NCBI RefSeq assembly: GCF_001949145.1
Contig: NW_019091362.1
Span: 7,783,586 to 7,847,585, forward strand
Reading direction: 5' to 3'
Length of the DNA stretch: 64,000 bases
Source of the DNA: Acanthaster planci
Lineage: Eukaryota; Echinodermata; Asteroidea; Valvatida; Acanthasteridae
The translations under genes were made by a program, and so were the position numbers. Below are positions 13,098-25,500 of this stretch, piece after piece (the first letter of the stretch is position 1; every line of letters starts with the position of its first letter). Under the pieces are notes generated by a model. The model did no database searches. It saw nothing but the letters and a program-made list of their open reading frames with translations, and was not told where the DNA came from.

Positions 13098-16030
13098 CGC
13101 TGGCTGGTGGTGTGGCAAGCATTTCCACAAGCCCTCCTCCTCCTCCCTTGTGGAATCTCTAAAGACTTCTAAAGAAGATGGACAATTGTATTATCTGCTG
13201 ACAGCTCATTGAAGAAGTCTTCAGGCATTTTCACCGGGCCTTACAGTTTTATTGAGTGGAGGGGCGGGGAGAGACAGTGAAAAAAGTAAGGAACAAATTT
13301 GACTGGAATGGTACCAGTTCTGGATCCTTCTAGTGAGAACCTTATTAAAGTGATGTGTTAGAGTTGCATATCAGACAGTAGGGGGAAGACTATCCTTGGT
13401 TTTTCCCTTGGCAGGTCTTCATGCAGGGGGGCTTGAGGTTGCATTAAAATGGCTCTTTGACCTTTTAAACTCTAGGTCAGAGTTCACAGCAGGGTTGGTA
13501 TTGTACAAACAAATCTATTCACTCTGTCCCACTTCCAAGCCTAGTCAACATTAGAGGGGTTTGCCAAATCCTGTCAGAGTTTGTTGGCTCTTTAACAAGC
13601 TACACATTTGCCAAATATTGCCATAGGAATGCTAAAGAATATACGGATTTGGCAAACCACATCAGCCAAAGTTGATAACAACCTCGCCCCCCCTGACTTT
13701 CTGTTTGGAATGCTTTGTCCAGTGACACAGCCACTTAGAACCAGTTGGCCATGTTGGACCTTGCTCAATTTATCTTTATGTTTGTTTCTTTAATCGTTGA
13801 CAAGCAGGTGCCCGAGTAGAACGATTATGTCAGGGCTGGTCCCCTAGACTGTTACATCAAATTAACCCTTGACCCTTCACCTGCAACCTTTCTCTCAGAA
13901 AAAAAAAAAGGATGTAAAAAATATGAAAAAAAAATAAATTTTGAAACTGTGAACCACAAAAAAAAAAAAATTGTGAGAAAGGTCAAAAAATTTCCAGCCC
14001 TGACTGGTGTTTGAAAGTGCGAATATTATACTGGTGTTAAAGACAGTGTGAAGCTGTAATTTCTGTGCATTTTAATGCAAATCCATTTTGTTGTGGTTTT
14101 TGTTGACGTGTTTTGTTTGTTTCCATATACTTTGTTTTGGTTTTAAGCATACTTAGACTGGTTGAGATGAAAACAGGGATATTAGGAATTGCATTTAAGT
14201 TTCAAAAATACATTTCTTTTTTCAATGAAAATTAATCATGAGGCCACAGTCAATATTTAGCTAAGTTCAGGCTTTTTTCCCTGAATAATCTGACATAAGA
14301 TGGAAAACAAGAGAAACATTATTTTGTGGTGAATTTTTGTTTGTCTTTTGCAATATATTTAGATTGAATATATTCACCGGACAGCAGCTTATTATCAACA
14401 GTTGTGGAGAAAATGTAATGATTGTGTTTGATTCCCAAATGGAATCTTCCAGGTCACTGATACCTCACTCTGTTAAACTTTAAAATGTTGGCAGATTCCA
14501 TTTGTGATTTGAGGGAAGAGTGTCATTCTATGCAAGTGGTGGTTGTGGTTTTATTGTGGAAATAGGATGGAAGATAAGACTGGGCCATTAAAATGGAACA
14601 GGTTTTTACAGTAGCGTCTTCTCAACAGTTTCAATGAATTTTTTGTGCACAAAATTTGAAGCATGTTCATTTCCTACATTGGTGAAAAAGTTTTGGACAT
14701 ACATTCAAGGTAATGTTTGCCCATAGTTACATTAATGTACATTATATAATTAAACCCAGGACCAAATTTGGCAAAAAAGAGATGAGTAGAAGATTCTGCA
14801 TTTATGCAGATGGAAGTGCAGGTTTTTTCAGCCACTTTCAACATAATTTTATAAATTACAGGCTAGTTAACGTGTAATTGATAAACCAATGAATTCATTT
14901 TTTTGTGAAAGTGTTTTGAAACTTTCATAGCACCCAAAAAATGTGAACTGGGATTGGGTCATCAGATTAATTTTTTTAAGTACCATTTCACAATTTTGTG
15001 TGCGAAAATTATATAGCTATAACAACTGTTTGCAGTGGCTTTTTGTATCCTTAATTTTTTTTTAATTTAAAAAATTCTTGAAGAATGGCTTGAAAAACCG
15101 TCACTATGAAGTTGGAAAAAACATGTTTCCATTAGCTTTATTTACTTCGTAAAAGAATTCCTGCATTATTCATGCCCTGAAAAGGTTATCTGGGCTGTTT
15201 TCCAATACTCGACTTTGGCTCCGTCTCAGGCTTCAACGGTTTTTTACTTCCTGACTTTCAAGTTGTAAACAAAATAGTAAGTCTTACAGTGCCACAAAAC
15301 ATCAAGTAAGATGCAAAAGAGCCAAACATTACAGTACTTCAATTTAAGTTAAACATTTCAGGCCCGCAAGAGAGGACTGGCTTCCTACACGAAGCCCGAG
15401 ACGGAGACAAAGTTGAGTATTGGAACACGGCCCCGAGTATGTGCCAAGCTAGTCTTCCTGGCCACAGACATACAACAGTAATTTTCTTCATGGACTTTCA
15501 CATTGGCACCTTTTTCCCACTTTTATTGCTGAAATTTGTTGAACGGGTATTATATTTTAAATTGCATACTGACTTCCTCTTTACTAAAATGCTTCCTTGA
15601 AGTACAGAATTGCCAACTATTCCCCTGTGGGTGTTGATTGAAGTTGTTTTCCCCCCTTCACTTCAGAGACGCAATGCTGTTGAGAATGGGTTGGGAGCAG
15701 TCATTGCTTCGAACCAGTCTTAATCTGATACACGTACACGTTAATGTGATCCTTGTAACAATAGGATGTGCATCAGAAGGGATAAGGAGCTTATCCCCCA
15801 GAAGGCTTGGTAACCACTTGCTTTTCACTTTGTGTACACTTTTCCCGCAAAAGTGTTTCAAAAGAATGTACATATTTTTATGGAATGCAAAAATTTAACA
15901 TTGCGTGTTAACAGTTGGCATGTCGGGGCTGTTGGGAACAGTATGTACTTTTTCACTTAAACTTTCTACAGAGTTCTTATATTGTATACAACTTTTTAGC
16001 CAATAAACTGTTGATTTTTTTTTACGGAGA
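13098..16030 (+). other. CCND: Probable cyclin D 3' UTR
   Basis: The sequence after the stop is AT-rich and lacks coding character, in keeping with the long regulated 3' UTRs of cyclin D mRNAs. An early AATAAA lies in an A-rich tract near 13.93 kb. A cleaner candidate signal, CCAATAAACTG, is at 16002-16007, followed by T-rich sequence, and another AATAAA sits near 16.92 kb. I cannot decide which is used, so the end is an estimate. An inverted-repeat element occupies 15193-15432. Confidence 0.5.
15193..15432. mobile_element. MITE-like inverted-repeat element in the cyclin D 3' region
   Basis: The first 43 bases (beginning GGGCTGTTTTCCAATACTCG) and the reverse complement of 15391-15432 (beginning GGCCGTGTTCCAATACTCAA) agree at most positions through TCCGTCTC(A/G)GGCTTC. 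The arms are separated by about 155 bases without an open frame, so this is a non-autonomous palindromic element. If it lies in the mature 3' UTR it would form a stem of about 40 bp in the cyclin D mRNA. I could not identify a clear target duplication. Confidence 0.75.
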
Positions 16031-17099
16031 TTATTTTTTGTTACTAATTTTCTAGACCTTTTGGTACTAATTTCCTGGACCACCTTTCCCACAATGGTCT
16101 CATGCTGTGCACATTTTTCATGGTTTTTATGCATGTAACTTTTTACAATATTAGTCAGTCACTCAAAATTCCAAGAAAAGTGTATGCATATATTATGCTC
16201 TTGCATTTTGTATTTTTAGTACGGCTAGATTTGAGTCGAATGTTTTTGAGTGGTTGACACTGTCGTGATGAATATTCATTTTTGATTATTCACAGGTTTT
16301 GAGAGTTTTTATATTTACCCAATTGTTGTGATACTTTTTGTATAACCCATTAGAAAGCTGTTGACGCAATTTCTGCGAGTTTCCCGGTTTGCTCTTTTTA
16401 ATAGGCAGTCTTTTTAATTTTTAGTCTGAGGTGAACTATAAGATGTGTTTTTTAAAACAAAAAATTCTAAATTCCAAAAAAAATATATCGAAATGTTGCC
16501 TTCTGTACAATCTGCATAATATGATAAACTGACAAATGAAACTTAGTATACGGCAGACCAAATGTTATAGCTTGTAAATTGGGAAAGCTTCAACATCCAA
16601 CAACCATGTAATAAGTTCGTTTGCAGCTAACTTGGTGGAAAAAGTGTACTCCTTTTGTTTAAGCTTAAAACTGCATATTTATCCAACCGCTTGATTGCTT
16701 GATCAGCTTGTGGGTAAATGTCCGAACGTCCTGCAATGAGAAGGAGAAAAGTACTGCAAGGAAATGTGACCCCCCTTTTTATATAGGACTTTGACGTTTG
16801 ATTCACCGGTAAGACGGAATAGGTGTTTCTGAAAAAGTCATTATTTATATTATGTGCACACAAGAAGGTGTGCACAAGGTATGGACAAAGACGATTGGTA
16901 CAAGAAAAAAAGAGAGATTTTAATAAAAATGGAACAAAAATGTGAGAATTTAAATATTCACGTGTGTCTGCAGTTTGTTTACTTTGCCACAGCTTTTGAG
17001 AAGACAAAGACGAGTTTCTACTGCCATTCTTTGAAGTAAACTTAAAGTTTAGAGAGGCAGCATTCGACGCAATGAATAATACAATATGCGAATTGTCTT

Positions 17100-17640
17100 C
17101 TGCTCCATTCGGGTTGTCTTCAGAAGAGGGCGCTATGCATTTTTAACACTGGAATTCGCAATGCCCAAAGCCTCCGCTCTGCTCGAACTCCTCGGGCTCA
17201 AGAACTCGGATCGTTTGGAGTTCATTGATTTCCAAGAATTTGCCTTGGCGTTGAAAACAAAAATTTAAATCCCCGTAATAGACGGTGTTACGCTACGTCG
17301 ATAAAACTTAGCCTGTGTTGATTTTGTTCTGAGTTCATCTTATCAGCCCACCAGGTAGATCTGCTTTCTGCATTTGCAACTTCCAAGTCACGTTGCAACG
17401 CAACGACCACGATTACTAATCTTATCTGGCGCCCTCTTTTGATAATTTTTGTCACCTTACGTTTCAACACGTCACAAAACGGCGCAATTTTTACGTGCGT
17501 GCCGTAGTCACGTCATGCACGCGCTGGCTGTCGAGTCCAGTCGAGTGGAGATCAATCCAATGTGGCTGTGACATAGAGCACCATGTGGTGTATGTTTGCT
17601 TCCTCAACTTATTAATTTTGCTTTCTAGTGTTCAGGGGTC
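17100..17640 (+). promoter_or_regulatory. CG-containing, promoter-like patch (candidate FRS2 or unknown-gene start)
   Basis: Against AT-rich surroundings this stretch is visibly richer in CG. It carries two CRE-like half sites (CACGTCAC near 17.47 kb, CACGTCATG near 17.51 kb) and a CCAAT in GATCAATCCAATGTGG near 17.55 kb. A reading frame at 17495-17881 (+, 128 codons) begins here; its middle is hydrophobic and its second half is rich in S and N, but I recognise no family, and its start may be arbitrary. A possible acceptor (TTTTGCTTTCTAG) ends near 17630. Promoter identity is inference from composition only. Confidence 0.25.
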
Positions 17641-20600
17641 GTACACTGAACTTCCAGCGAGCTTTTGTGATGGAAACGAGACTTCTGATGGCATTATTTT
17701 GTTAGTAAGAGATCTTAATAAATCAAATATGCAACAGCGTTTTTCGAACAGTGAAAATTCGTCGATTTCCTCTCTAAGTTCCTGTAGCGTCGTTAGGCCT
17801 AACAAATATCATGATGTTTTTGCAACTGTTTTTTTTAACAAGAATATGAAACCCATAGGGTTGAAGCCGGTGCTAAAGTAAAGGCCTTCCTAAGTGTCAT
17901 TAGCTTGCAAAAAAAATTTTTAAGGCCATGTTCACGAACTTAAAAATCTGGTTCACGCTGTGATTTTATTCTGTCACGGCAATTCATTAACTAACCGAAA
18001 GTCCAGTTGATATTTGAATAGGGCAGATTTCAGTTGGGTTTAATGGTGTCAATAAAAATAATTTTATGATATATCAAGGATCCGTAGTACCTTCTGAGGA
18101 CATTAAATGACGATGTTGCATAAAAATGACCTATAAATGGACGATATCACTTTCAACAAAATTTTTGCACTTTTGGCTTTATCACGTAGGCCAATGCCAA
18201 CGTCATTACGTCCTTTGCAAATACGTACGTGTATATGGGGTATATCTTCAGGAAAACACCAGAAATATTTTCAACAGTTTATGTGCACTCTGTGTCGGCA
18301 AAATGCCATGCGGCATCTGCATGTGAGACTACGGCGTTCACAAGTATTGAACACTGGCATTGGCTCTCCACCGCTGCCTCTTTTGATCAAAACTTAAAGC
18401 CGTAGTTATAGGAGACAGGACCGGATTATGGCTGCCGCCTGTCATGTACCACATAAACTGCATGCAATCTGGTGTGTTAACTAAATTGATACACCTGCAG
18501 CGCTGGGTAAACATACATGAACGTGAGATAGAAACTAGGACTAACAAATGTCGGTTACGTTAGGCCTAAACAGTAACAGTGTTGGTCAAAACCAGTAGGC
18601 CTTTGAGCAAAGGAGATTTTTCTTCAACACTAACTTGCCACTTGAGTGATTTCAACTTGAAGCCTCCTGTAAGGACCAGATAGTCCCACAAATCATGCAA
18701 ATGGGCCCAGCTACTGGGCCCTCACACCATGCAGGTATGATACCCCATAATGCTTGACTAATGTATGCTAGTATGTGACTAGTTGCCAGGTAATTAGTCA
18801 GCCATCTAGTGTGAAGTTACCCTCAGGGGTTCATCACACCACAGGGGTTCATCACACCATCGTTGTATTGTGAAATCAGGTTGGTTTTTCCTGTAAATGG
18901 TGAAACAGGACCCGGTGACTACATGTTTACATTTTGAGTGCATCTACTTAAAGGAACCAGGAAATATAGAAATATAAATATTTTTATAAATTTTACTAAA
19001 ACCCTTGAAATTGCATCTTTGGGTTTCAATTAACCTGATTTTAAATTTTTGTTTTGCAATTTTAACCCTTATTTTGATGCTTTGTTGTTTTATACTAATG
19101 CTATTGGCATATTCAGAAAATTTGTAGATTTATGCAATGGCAGATTTTATTTTCCACGGCAATTTATTGCTGTGTAAGTATATGGCGATAATCCAGCAAA
19201 AATCCTTTTCACAGAGTTGTTCCCAGACAGCAAATTTGGGATTCACAATTTTAACATGAAAACATGCAACCTTCCTGGATTTATATCAGAGCAGAAGTGC
19301 CCTCACTTGTCCAGAAATGCTTGGTCAGTTTTGAATGTTTGAAAAAGTGCACCGTTCAGTTCACAAAACCCCAAAAAGATGTCAAATAATCTTCATACAC
19401 GGAAGAAGAGTACAGAGATACTCAGAAAGTGATTTTACGAAAAATTCATTTACTTGTTCCTTTTCAAGATGAAATTTGTTTGTGTTTCCATGGAGCTTTT
19501 GTAGAGGACAAAGTTACAAGGTTGTTTGGGATCCATGAACTAGCTAAAGTCACACCCTCACAGTAGACCATGCCTGAATTACATAGGTACGGCTAGCTGA
19601 AATTATGCCCAGCTGCAGCCATTTTCAACAAAAAGTGTTGGGTGCGATCTGGGTAATCGCCTGAACACTCTGTGTGCAGTCAATTCTGCCTGAAATCTCT
19701 GCCTTTACTTAATTCCCTTTTTCGAAACAATCTTTCACAACCGTGAATTGGAAAGAAGAGGCAATTGGCCAATGGTGGAATTATCAACGCACCATGCTCT
19801 AAGATCACAGATCGTGCAAGGATCCAGTGATCACACATATATGGGCCTATTCCACTCAGTATGCACCTGTTATAATTTTGTACGATACAAGGTATGATAT
19901 TGAACAAGACATACCTGTTGGTCAAAACAACAGTGTAGTCTATCTTGTTGGCTGTGTGGATGTGGAGTATGGAGGTAGTGATATGAAAACAGTGCATTTA
20001 AGAAATGTGGGTCGCTGCAAAAAACTGACCATAACCTGTTGCCAAACTTGTGTTGAAAGCTTTGTGATATTGGTGCAAATAGAATACACAATACTTTATC
20101 TGTTTAGCTGGCTACATGTACATGTATGAGGCATCATACATGTGTAACAAACTGGAACATTTAATGCTTGGTAGTCACCAGTGACTCCTAGCCTACAAGG
20201 TGAAATAAGTGAGTGGTAGGGTATTCTGTAATAATCACAAGTCCGGTGGAAACTACAAAAATTGGCCAAAGTTCCCCCCCCCCAAAACCCCCATACATTG
20301 GCAGATTCATAATCTGAGAGTGTGGCCTTTTGTGTCATATATGGCAAGGAGTGCATATTGTCAGCCTTGTGAAAAAATCTGGAAAATATGCTGTACAAAA
20401 GCCTTGTGTTCTTGCAGACTGTAAGACCCTCCAAGGGCATCTAAGCTGTCACAGGTGTTTCAGAATGTACAGCCTAATTAGAATAGATCCAGAAATTGAC
20501 AGGTGTCTGGGGCAGTGCTTGGAACCATTGAATATTTTGTATTCAGGAACGTGACTACTGATATAATGTCATTTGCAAAACTTTAGGACTACCCATAGAA

Positions 20601-21649
20601 AACGTATTAACCTGAAGGAAAACCAAACTTAAACCAGTCAATCATGGCAACTTATGTTATTTTCATTGTGTAACCTTGGTACCTCGGTTGGACATTTTTG
20701 ACTACATTTCCATGATTTGACATGTTAACAGTCTAATATTCAGTGTTCCCTCCTTTATTTCTGATTGCTTAGACTGGCTTTTTTTCCCAAGCTGCCTTAC
20801 AGACAAAAGTCATACAAGACCTGCCTTAGCAAAACATTTCATTCGAATGGGTATATAGCACTACACTAATGTTTATGCACCACTGTAAACTCATGTGAAG
20901 TAATCAGTCAAAGAGACAATGTAATGCAGGCCCAGTGACAGAAATACCTATGAAATTCCAGGTGGTCTCAAACTTTTGCAAAGGACTGTATGTGTGTACT
21001 TTTTATGGGAAAAAAATGATTTCAGGAATCAATTTTTTTGCGGGGAGATTAATGTTTCCTGTGATAGGTGTAAGTGATAATAATGCAAACTTTTTCCTCC
21101 CTTTTCCATTGTCATTTAACCGAGGTCTGTTCAAGTTTCCCTGAAAAAGAATTAAAATGAAAAAAAGTGCACTGGCTCATTGGAGGCTCCCAACAGAACC
21201 CCAGTGGTGAACTTAACATTCCTTACATGCACTGCATTGTTAAAAGGGGCATAAAAAACTTTTCAGGTCAAAAAGGCCCTTAGCAGCTAGCTCCCACCCC
21301 CAGGGGTTGAATTCTTATTTGCCGCTGACTTTTCTCACACCCTCAGAATTAGAAATCTGAACTTTTTTGATCCCCATATCAGTTCCGGTTAGCTGTGGTA
21401 TGCTCACTTCATCATTCGTGCCTGGTAGTGGCATATGGAACATTGAATTGGTGGAATTTAATCAAATACCTTTAATCAACCAACTTAGCACAAATGGCAG
21501 TGTCTATAACAATTGGATATACATGTACATTTGAGTTAAGTTCCCATCTGTACAGAACACTAAACGTGCACACTATGTTTTGAAACATGACAGAGTATTC
21601 ATGTTGCGTTGCCTGTAGCATATACACTACAGATAGTGTCTACTCAATG

Positions 21650-21684
21650 TACAGTACGTACATGCATGCTGTGCACGTACTGTA
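21650..21684. repeat. Perfect 10-bp hairpin
   Basis: TACAGTACGT and ACGTACTGTA form a perfect 10-bp stem around a 15-base loop that itself contains GCATGC. It may be an RNA or DNA hairpin or simply a degenerate form of the abundant TACATGTA-type palindromes. Confidence 0.6.
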
Positions 21685-23747
21685 CTTTCTTTTTTGTTGG
21701 ATAGAAATACTTGTGTGGCTGGAACGATTCTGGTTTCTTTAAATCTCTGATTTTTTACCTAGTTGATTTTGCTGTTAGAATTTCTGGGCATGTTCTGCTT
21801 GCTGCTGCAAGTTTGGGGTAAAACAAACACCACTATGAACCTGTATAAAAGCAGATACTTTTTAGATAGACCTTGTCCGGCCACAGGAAACAGAGAACAC
21901 GGCAAAGTAAAAGTGGTTCCTTGAATAAAGCTAGTGCCTTAAATAACTTACCAAGAACACTTCTTAGTGAGGACTGCTTTCACATTGCACTCATTTCCTG
22001 ACAGATTATCTGGGGCGACAGGTGATAAAGATGTCTGCCTATTTCCTCTGACCTTAAGGGGTCAAAACAAAATTGAAAAGTGTGTGCTAAGTGTGAGGAA
22101 GTGCAGCAGGCCCATGGAATTCCCTCAGCAGGTGATCTCACCCACAAAGTATTTGGGGTCAACCTCAGGACACCCCCTAAGATCCTATTAGTACATTCCA
22201 ACAGGTAGTGTTTACAGCCAACTGGCACATGTAAATGTACATAAAGGCACTCCATTTATGGAATATTGGGTGGGCAGGGGTGTGTGGGCTGATACTACTT
22301 CATTTGCATATTAACTTTACAATGAATATTCATGACTGGGCACTTCTCATTATTGTCAGAGGGGATTCCAGACTTTGGCTAAAATGCTACTGGCAAGTAA
22401 TGTTCTCCAGCAAGTAGGTGTTTTAGGAATGTTTAGGGTAGAAGAAGCCCAGGTTGGATGCCACTCTTCATTAACGTAGTATGGTCAGGGAGTCCACCTA
22501 GGCTGGGGGTACTTTTAAAGTTTTAAAGTCTGCCCAGTGGTAAAAATATGAGAAGAACATCACGTTACCTCTGATAGATAGGCCTGCGCATTACTCCTGG
22601 CCACAGGCTAATAATTTAAACACTGTCTTATTCTGGAATCAATTCCATTCAGTTTTGGTGCAGAGTTACACTAGCACTAGCCTGTAAGCTAGCCTGGTGG
22701 TGGTGAGAAAAACTGTTTTGGTGCGTACAAAGTCTGTGAAGTTTGGAGCTTTCTATATATTTCAACCCGTTTTGTGCGTGTCAACTCATTTGTGAGTACA
22801 TGTACCCTCTGCAAATAATATGCAGCCATATAAATAAGCTTTGTTTTATTTGTACATGTGTGGTACCCACTACAATGGATACAGAATTCATTCTCGTGTC
22901 ATATGTCCACGTACACAGTGCAAATCTCGGATGAATCTGTCCTTTGAGTTGTTTTCAGATGCATCCGCGGCTTTGCCTCTGGCCTTTCTTTGCATTACCT
23001 CTTCTCCGTCTCGAAAATAATGGAGCATGGTGTAGGATGTACCCAGGGGAATTGGAAGTGATATAGGTTGTACACCTGCATCATCCTGGGATGCCGTCCA
23101 CATTTGGCAGTACTGGCACTCTGCAAATACTCGTTACGCACATATTCGAGTTAGAGTAGTGCCATTGCAGTGGGCCCCCAGATTCTCTTGGAGCAGTCTG
23201 TTTGTGTGACATACGATGGCCTGATATTACAGGTCTCAAGAGTTTCTGTTTGTGTGCCAGAAGGGGATACATTTGTTGAGGTTGAAATGAGACAATTTGC
23301 CAACCCAGTTTGTAGCTTGGCATGTGGATATAGCAGATTTTAATTTGAAGAGTTTTCTCCTGGTCCACTGGCAAAATTACTTAACCCGAAAAGGGACGAG
23401 GGGGAAAGAGGTTAGGATTCATGCTATGCCCCCCCCATTTTATCCAATATCAGTTCAGTGCCTTTTTACATAAATAGTTTTCCCACGTATGTCTTGCAAT
23501 AATTTACACCATTGTCTTGAAAATCAGAAGTGCCATTCATGTAAAATGTTTTTTTCTTAAACAGGTACGACCAAAAATGTTAACTTTCTCAATAGACCTT
23601 ATTCATGGGAAAGCCATATTTTATCTTGTTCGCTAAAGCTTGTTCAATGCAGTCTGTTAAATTGGATGGTGAATTATCCTGCTATATCCTGCTAAGTATT
23701 GCTCTTGGAACTGTTGAGATAGCCATCTCAATAAGCCTTTTGTCAGT

Positions 23748-24069
23748 TAAATTTGAACAAAATCTGGTACACCGAGTTATCTGATTGCACACAAATATAA
23801 TTTGAATTTCCACAGACTAATGACACTGTTGCTATACCTTTTGATTCGGGGCAAGCATTTGCATAGCGACCACCATCTGTGGAATAGACTGGTTCCTTTG
23901 TGCGCTTCTTATCCATTGAAAACTGTGTATTGTTGCAGGGTGTCTCTTATGTAGAAGAGAAAGCTTGCCCCGCATCACGAGATATAGCAATAGTGTCTTT
24001 AGTATGGAGATTTCAAATTATGTTAACATGAATTTAAAGAACTCACTGTACAAGATTTTATTCAAATTA
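23748..24069. mobile_element. MITE-like element, family A copy 1
   Basis: The left arm (from TTAAATTTGAACAAAATCTG) and the reverse complement of the right arm (AATTTGAATAAAATCTTG) match through roughly 110 bases, ending at a shared GGGGCAAGC. The core between the arms is short and non-coding. A second copy at 39.81 kb matches in the same orientation, including the core phrase GACTGGTTCCTTTGTGC, so this is a dispersed repeat family. Similarity with copy 2 extends left of the arm (AATAAGCCTTTT), so the true boundary may be about 20 bases further out. Confidence 0.8.
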
Positions 24070-24135
24070 TTGCGTGCAAGAGGCAGGTCCCAGGATGAGG
24101 GAGGGTATGGAATCTGTCACTAGCCTGCTGATCCT

Positions 24136-24259
24136 TAGGCTGTGTCCGAAACAGGCTTCCAGAGCTACGGCTAGGTCTATTGTCTACGCGTCTCCACACA
24201 TTTCCAATGGAGCGAAGATCTAGACCTAGCTCTAGACAAGAGACTCGGATGCAGCCTTA
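24136..24259. mobile_element. Short inverted-repeat element (about 124 bp)
   Basis: The left end TTAGGCTGTGTCCGAAAC mirrors the right end, whose reverse complement reads TAAGGCTGCATCCGAGTCT. Both continue into an inner (A/G)GCTA(C/G)GGCTAGGTCT-like stretch that pairs with AGACCTAGCTCT. The whole unit folds as one imperfect hairpin, typical of a small MITE. The GGCTG(T/C)(G/A)TCCGA ends recall hAT-type termini, but that assignment is inference. Confidence 0.65.
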
Positions 24260-24429
24260 GTCTACAGATGGGTCAGAATACAGCATACATTGTAGCTACA
24301 TTTTTAGGAACATGGGAAACTGTCAGAGCCAGAATTTCCAACAGTGCTGATCAATCTTTGATCAACCTTCAATATACGGGTAGTGATGCAACTTCCGTTC
24401 TTGACTATATGGATTTATCAAAAGCTACA

Positions 24430-25500
24430 CTTGCTCTTTTCCGGCCCGGTTTTCCTTGAATTTCTCATGGCCACAGTCATCTATACTTCTCCCGTGGATA
24501 TGAGCTGTATTTTCTGTGTATTGAAGATCCATGGCCACTGGGTTGGATGAAGAGAGGACGTCAACAGAGGCCAGCGCAACCTCCCATGAGGATCGCAGTT
24601 GATCGTAGCAGTCTGATGCACCTGTCATTAAAGCCTGCACTTTGATACAGTTGATAAGCCTGTCTTTAAGTTGAACTCCTCAAGTGCTTTGAGGGTATCA
24701 GCTCCAATTCTCAAATTTCTCTGATTCTCTTGAATTTGTTATCTGCATTCAAAGGAAGGTTTCTTTTCTGACACATAGTTAACTGTCTTAAAATCTGTCC
24801 TGATGAGCGACTGTGGCTTTATCAGGTGAGCATCTCAGTTTGAGAACATTTCTAGTCTTGGATGCTAGTCCATTGTAGATTTCTCTTTTCTCTTTGTCTA
24901 GAACTGTGTTGAAAGGGTGCTGAGATGTAATGCCCGTACAGCTCACGTCCATTGGAAGTTGTGGCTAAAGAAAGCGAGACATTGAACTTCAGCGCCATGT
25001 AGCATGTCTTTGGAAGGTTAGTTGGGAGTTGCACGTAATATAAGGGAAAAACTGGTGGAGTGTTTGTTTTCTGTAGTCTACTAGTCGATAGCGCCACCGG
25101 AGCTTTAAGATGTGATAGTCTTGCCTGCCTGAGACATGCGAATGACACATGAATTAAATACCAATCTGAACTGTTTTCAGTGTAAAGGAAATCTATCTCT
25201 TTTTAGTAATTTGTTAGAGATCCAAAATGAACACTTTCTTGATTCCTGCCTGATACTGAATGGATCTCAACCTCTTTGGCTGCAAGTTATCTTTAAGTAC
25301 TGATGTTCTGCTTATTTGTCAACACATGGCACAGACCGAGATGGAAGTTTTCAAGGTTGTTTGTGAAGTTTGATTCTGTCTGAGTGCCCTGTAGAGATTG
25401 GCGCTGCCTTTGTTTTTGAGGTCGGAAAGCCTGTAGGACTCCTTAGGTTGCTGGCTGAGGAAGGTCTTAATACTGCGTCCGTCTGTCCCTTTTTCAGATT
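24430..25500 (-). pseudogene. Interrupted minus-strand coding relic, family not recognised
   Basis: Reading the minus strand from about 25.50 kb to 24.43 kb, protein-like stretches follow each other but switch frame and meet stops. There is a Ser/Pro/Lys-rich part (TDAVLRPSSASNLRSP), then a stretch with ISAPFNTVLDKEKREIYNG and KTRNVLKLRCSPDKATVAHQ, and finally an uninterrupted part with INCIKVQALMTGASDCYDQL and WEVALASVDVLSSSNP. The order, composition and lack of splice signals suggest a decayed intronless copy of a gene for a protein with a basic, disordered N-terminus and a helical C-terminus. I do not recognise the parent and assign no function. Chance is possible for the shorter pieces, less so for the last. 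Confidence 0.35.

Noticed and set aside
12778-13212. Longer frames overlapping the last cyclin D exon on both strands
   Set aside because: Shadow frames of the true exon 12864-13097, whose frame matches the D-cyclin C-terminus.
16627-17007. 126-codon minus-strand frame
   Set aside because: Phe/Ser/Leu-rich translation of AT-rich sequence, no domain, no splice or promoter support.
22888-23374. Minus-strand frames with an apparent acceptor TTTGCAG
   Set aside because: About 75 open codons without family resemblance, and the preceding sequence does not provide a matching exon. Possibly linked to the relic at 24.4-25.5 kb, but too weak to call.
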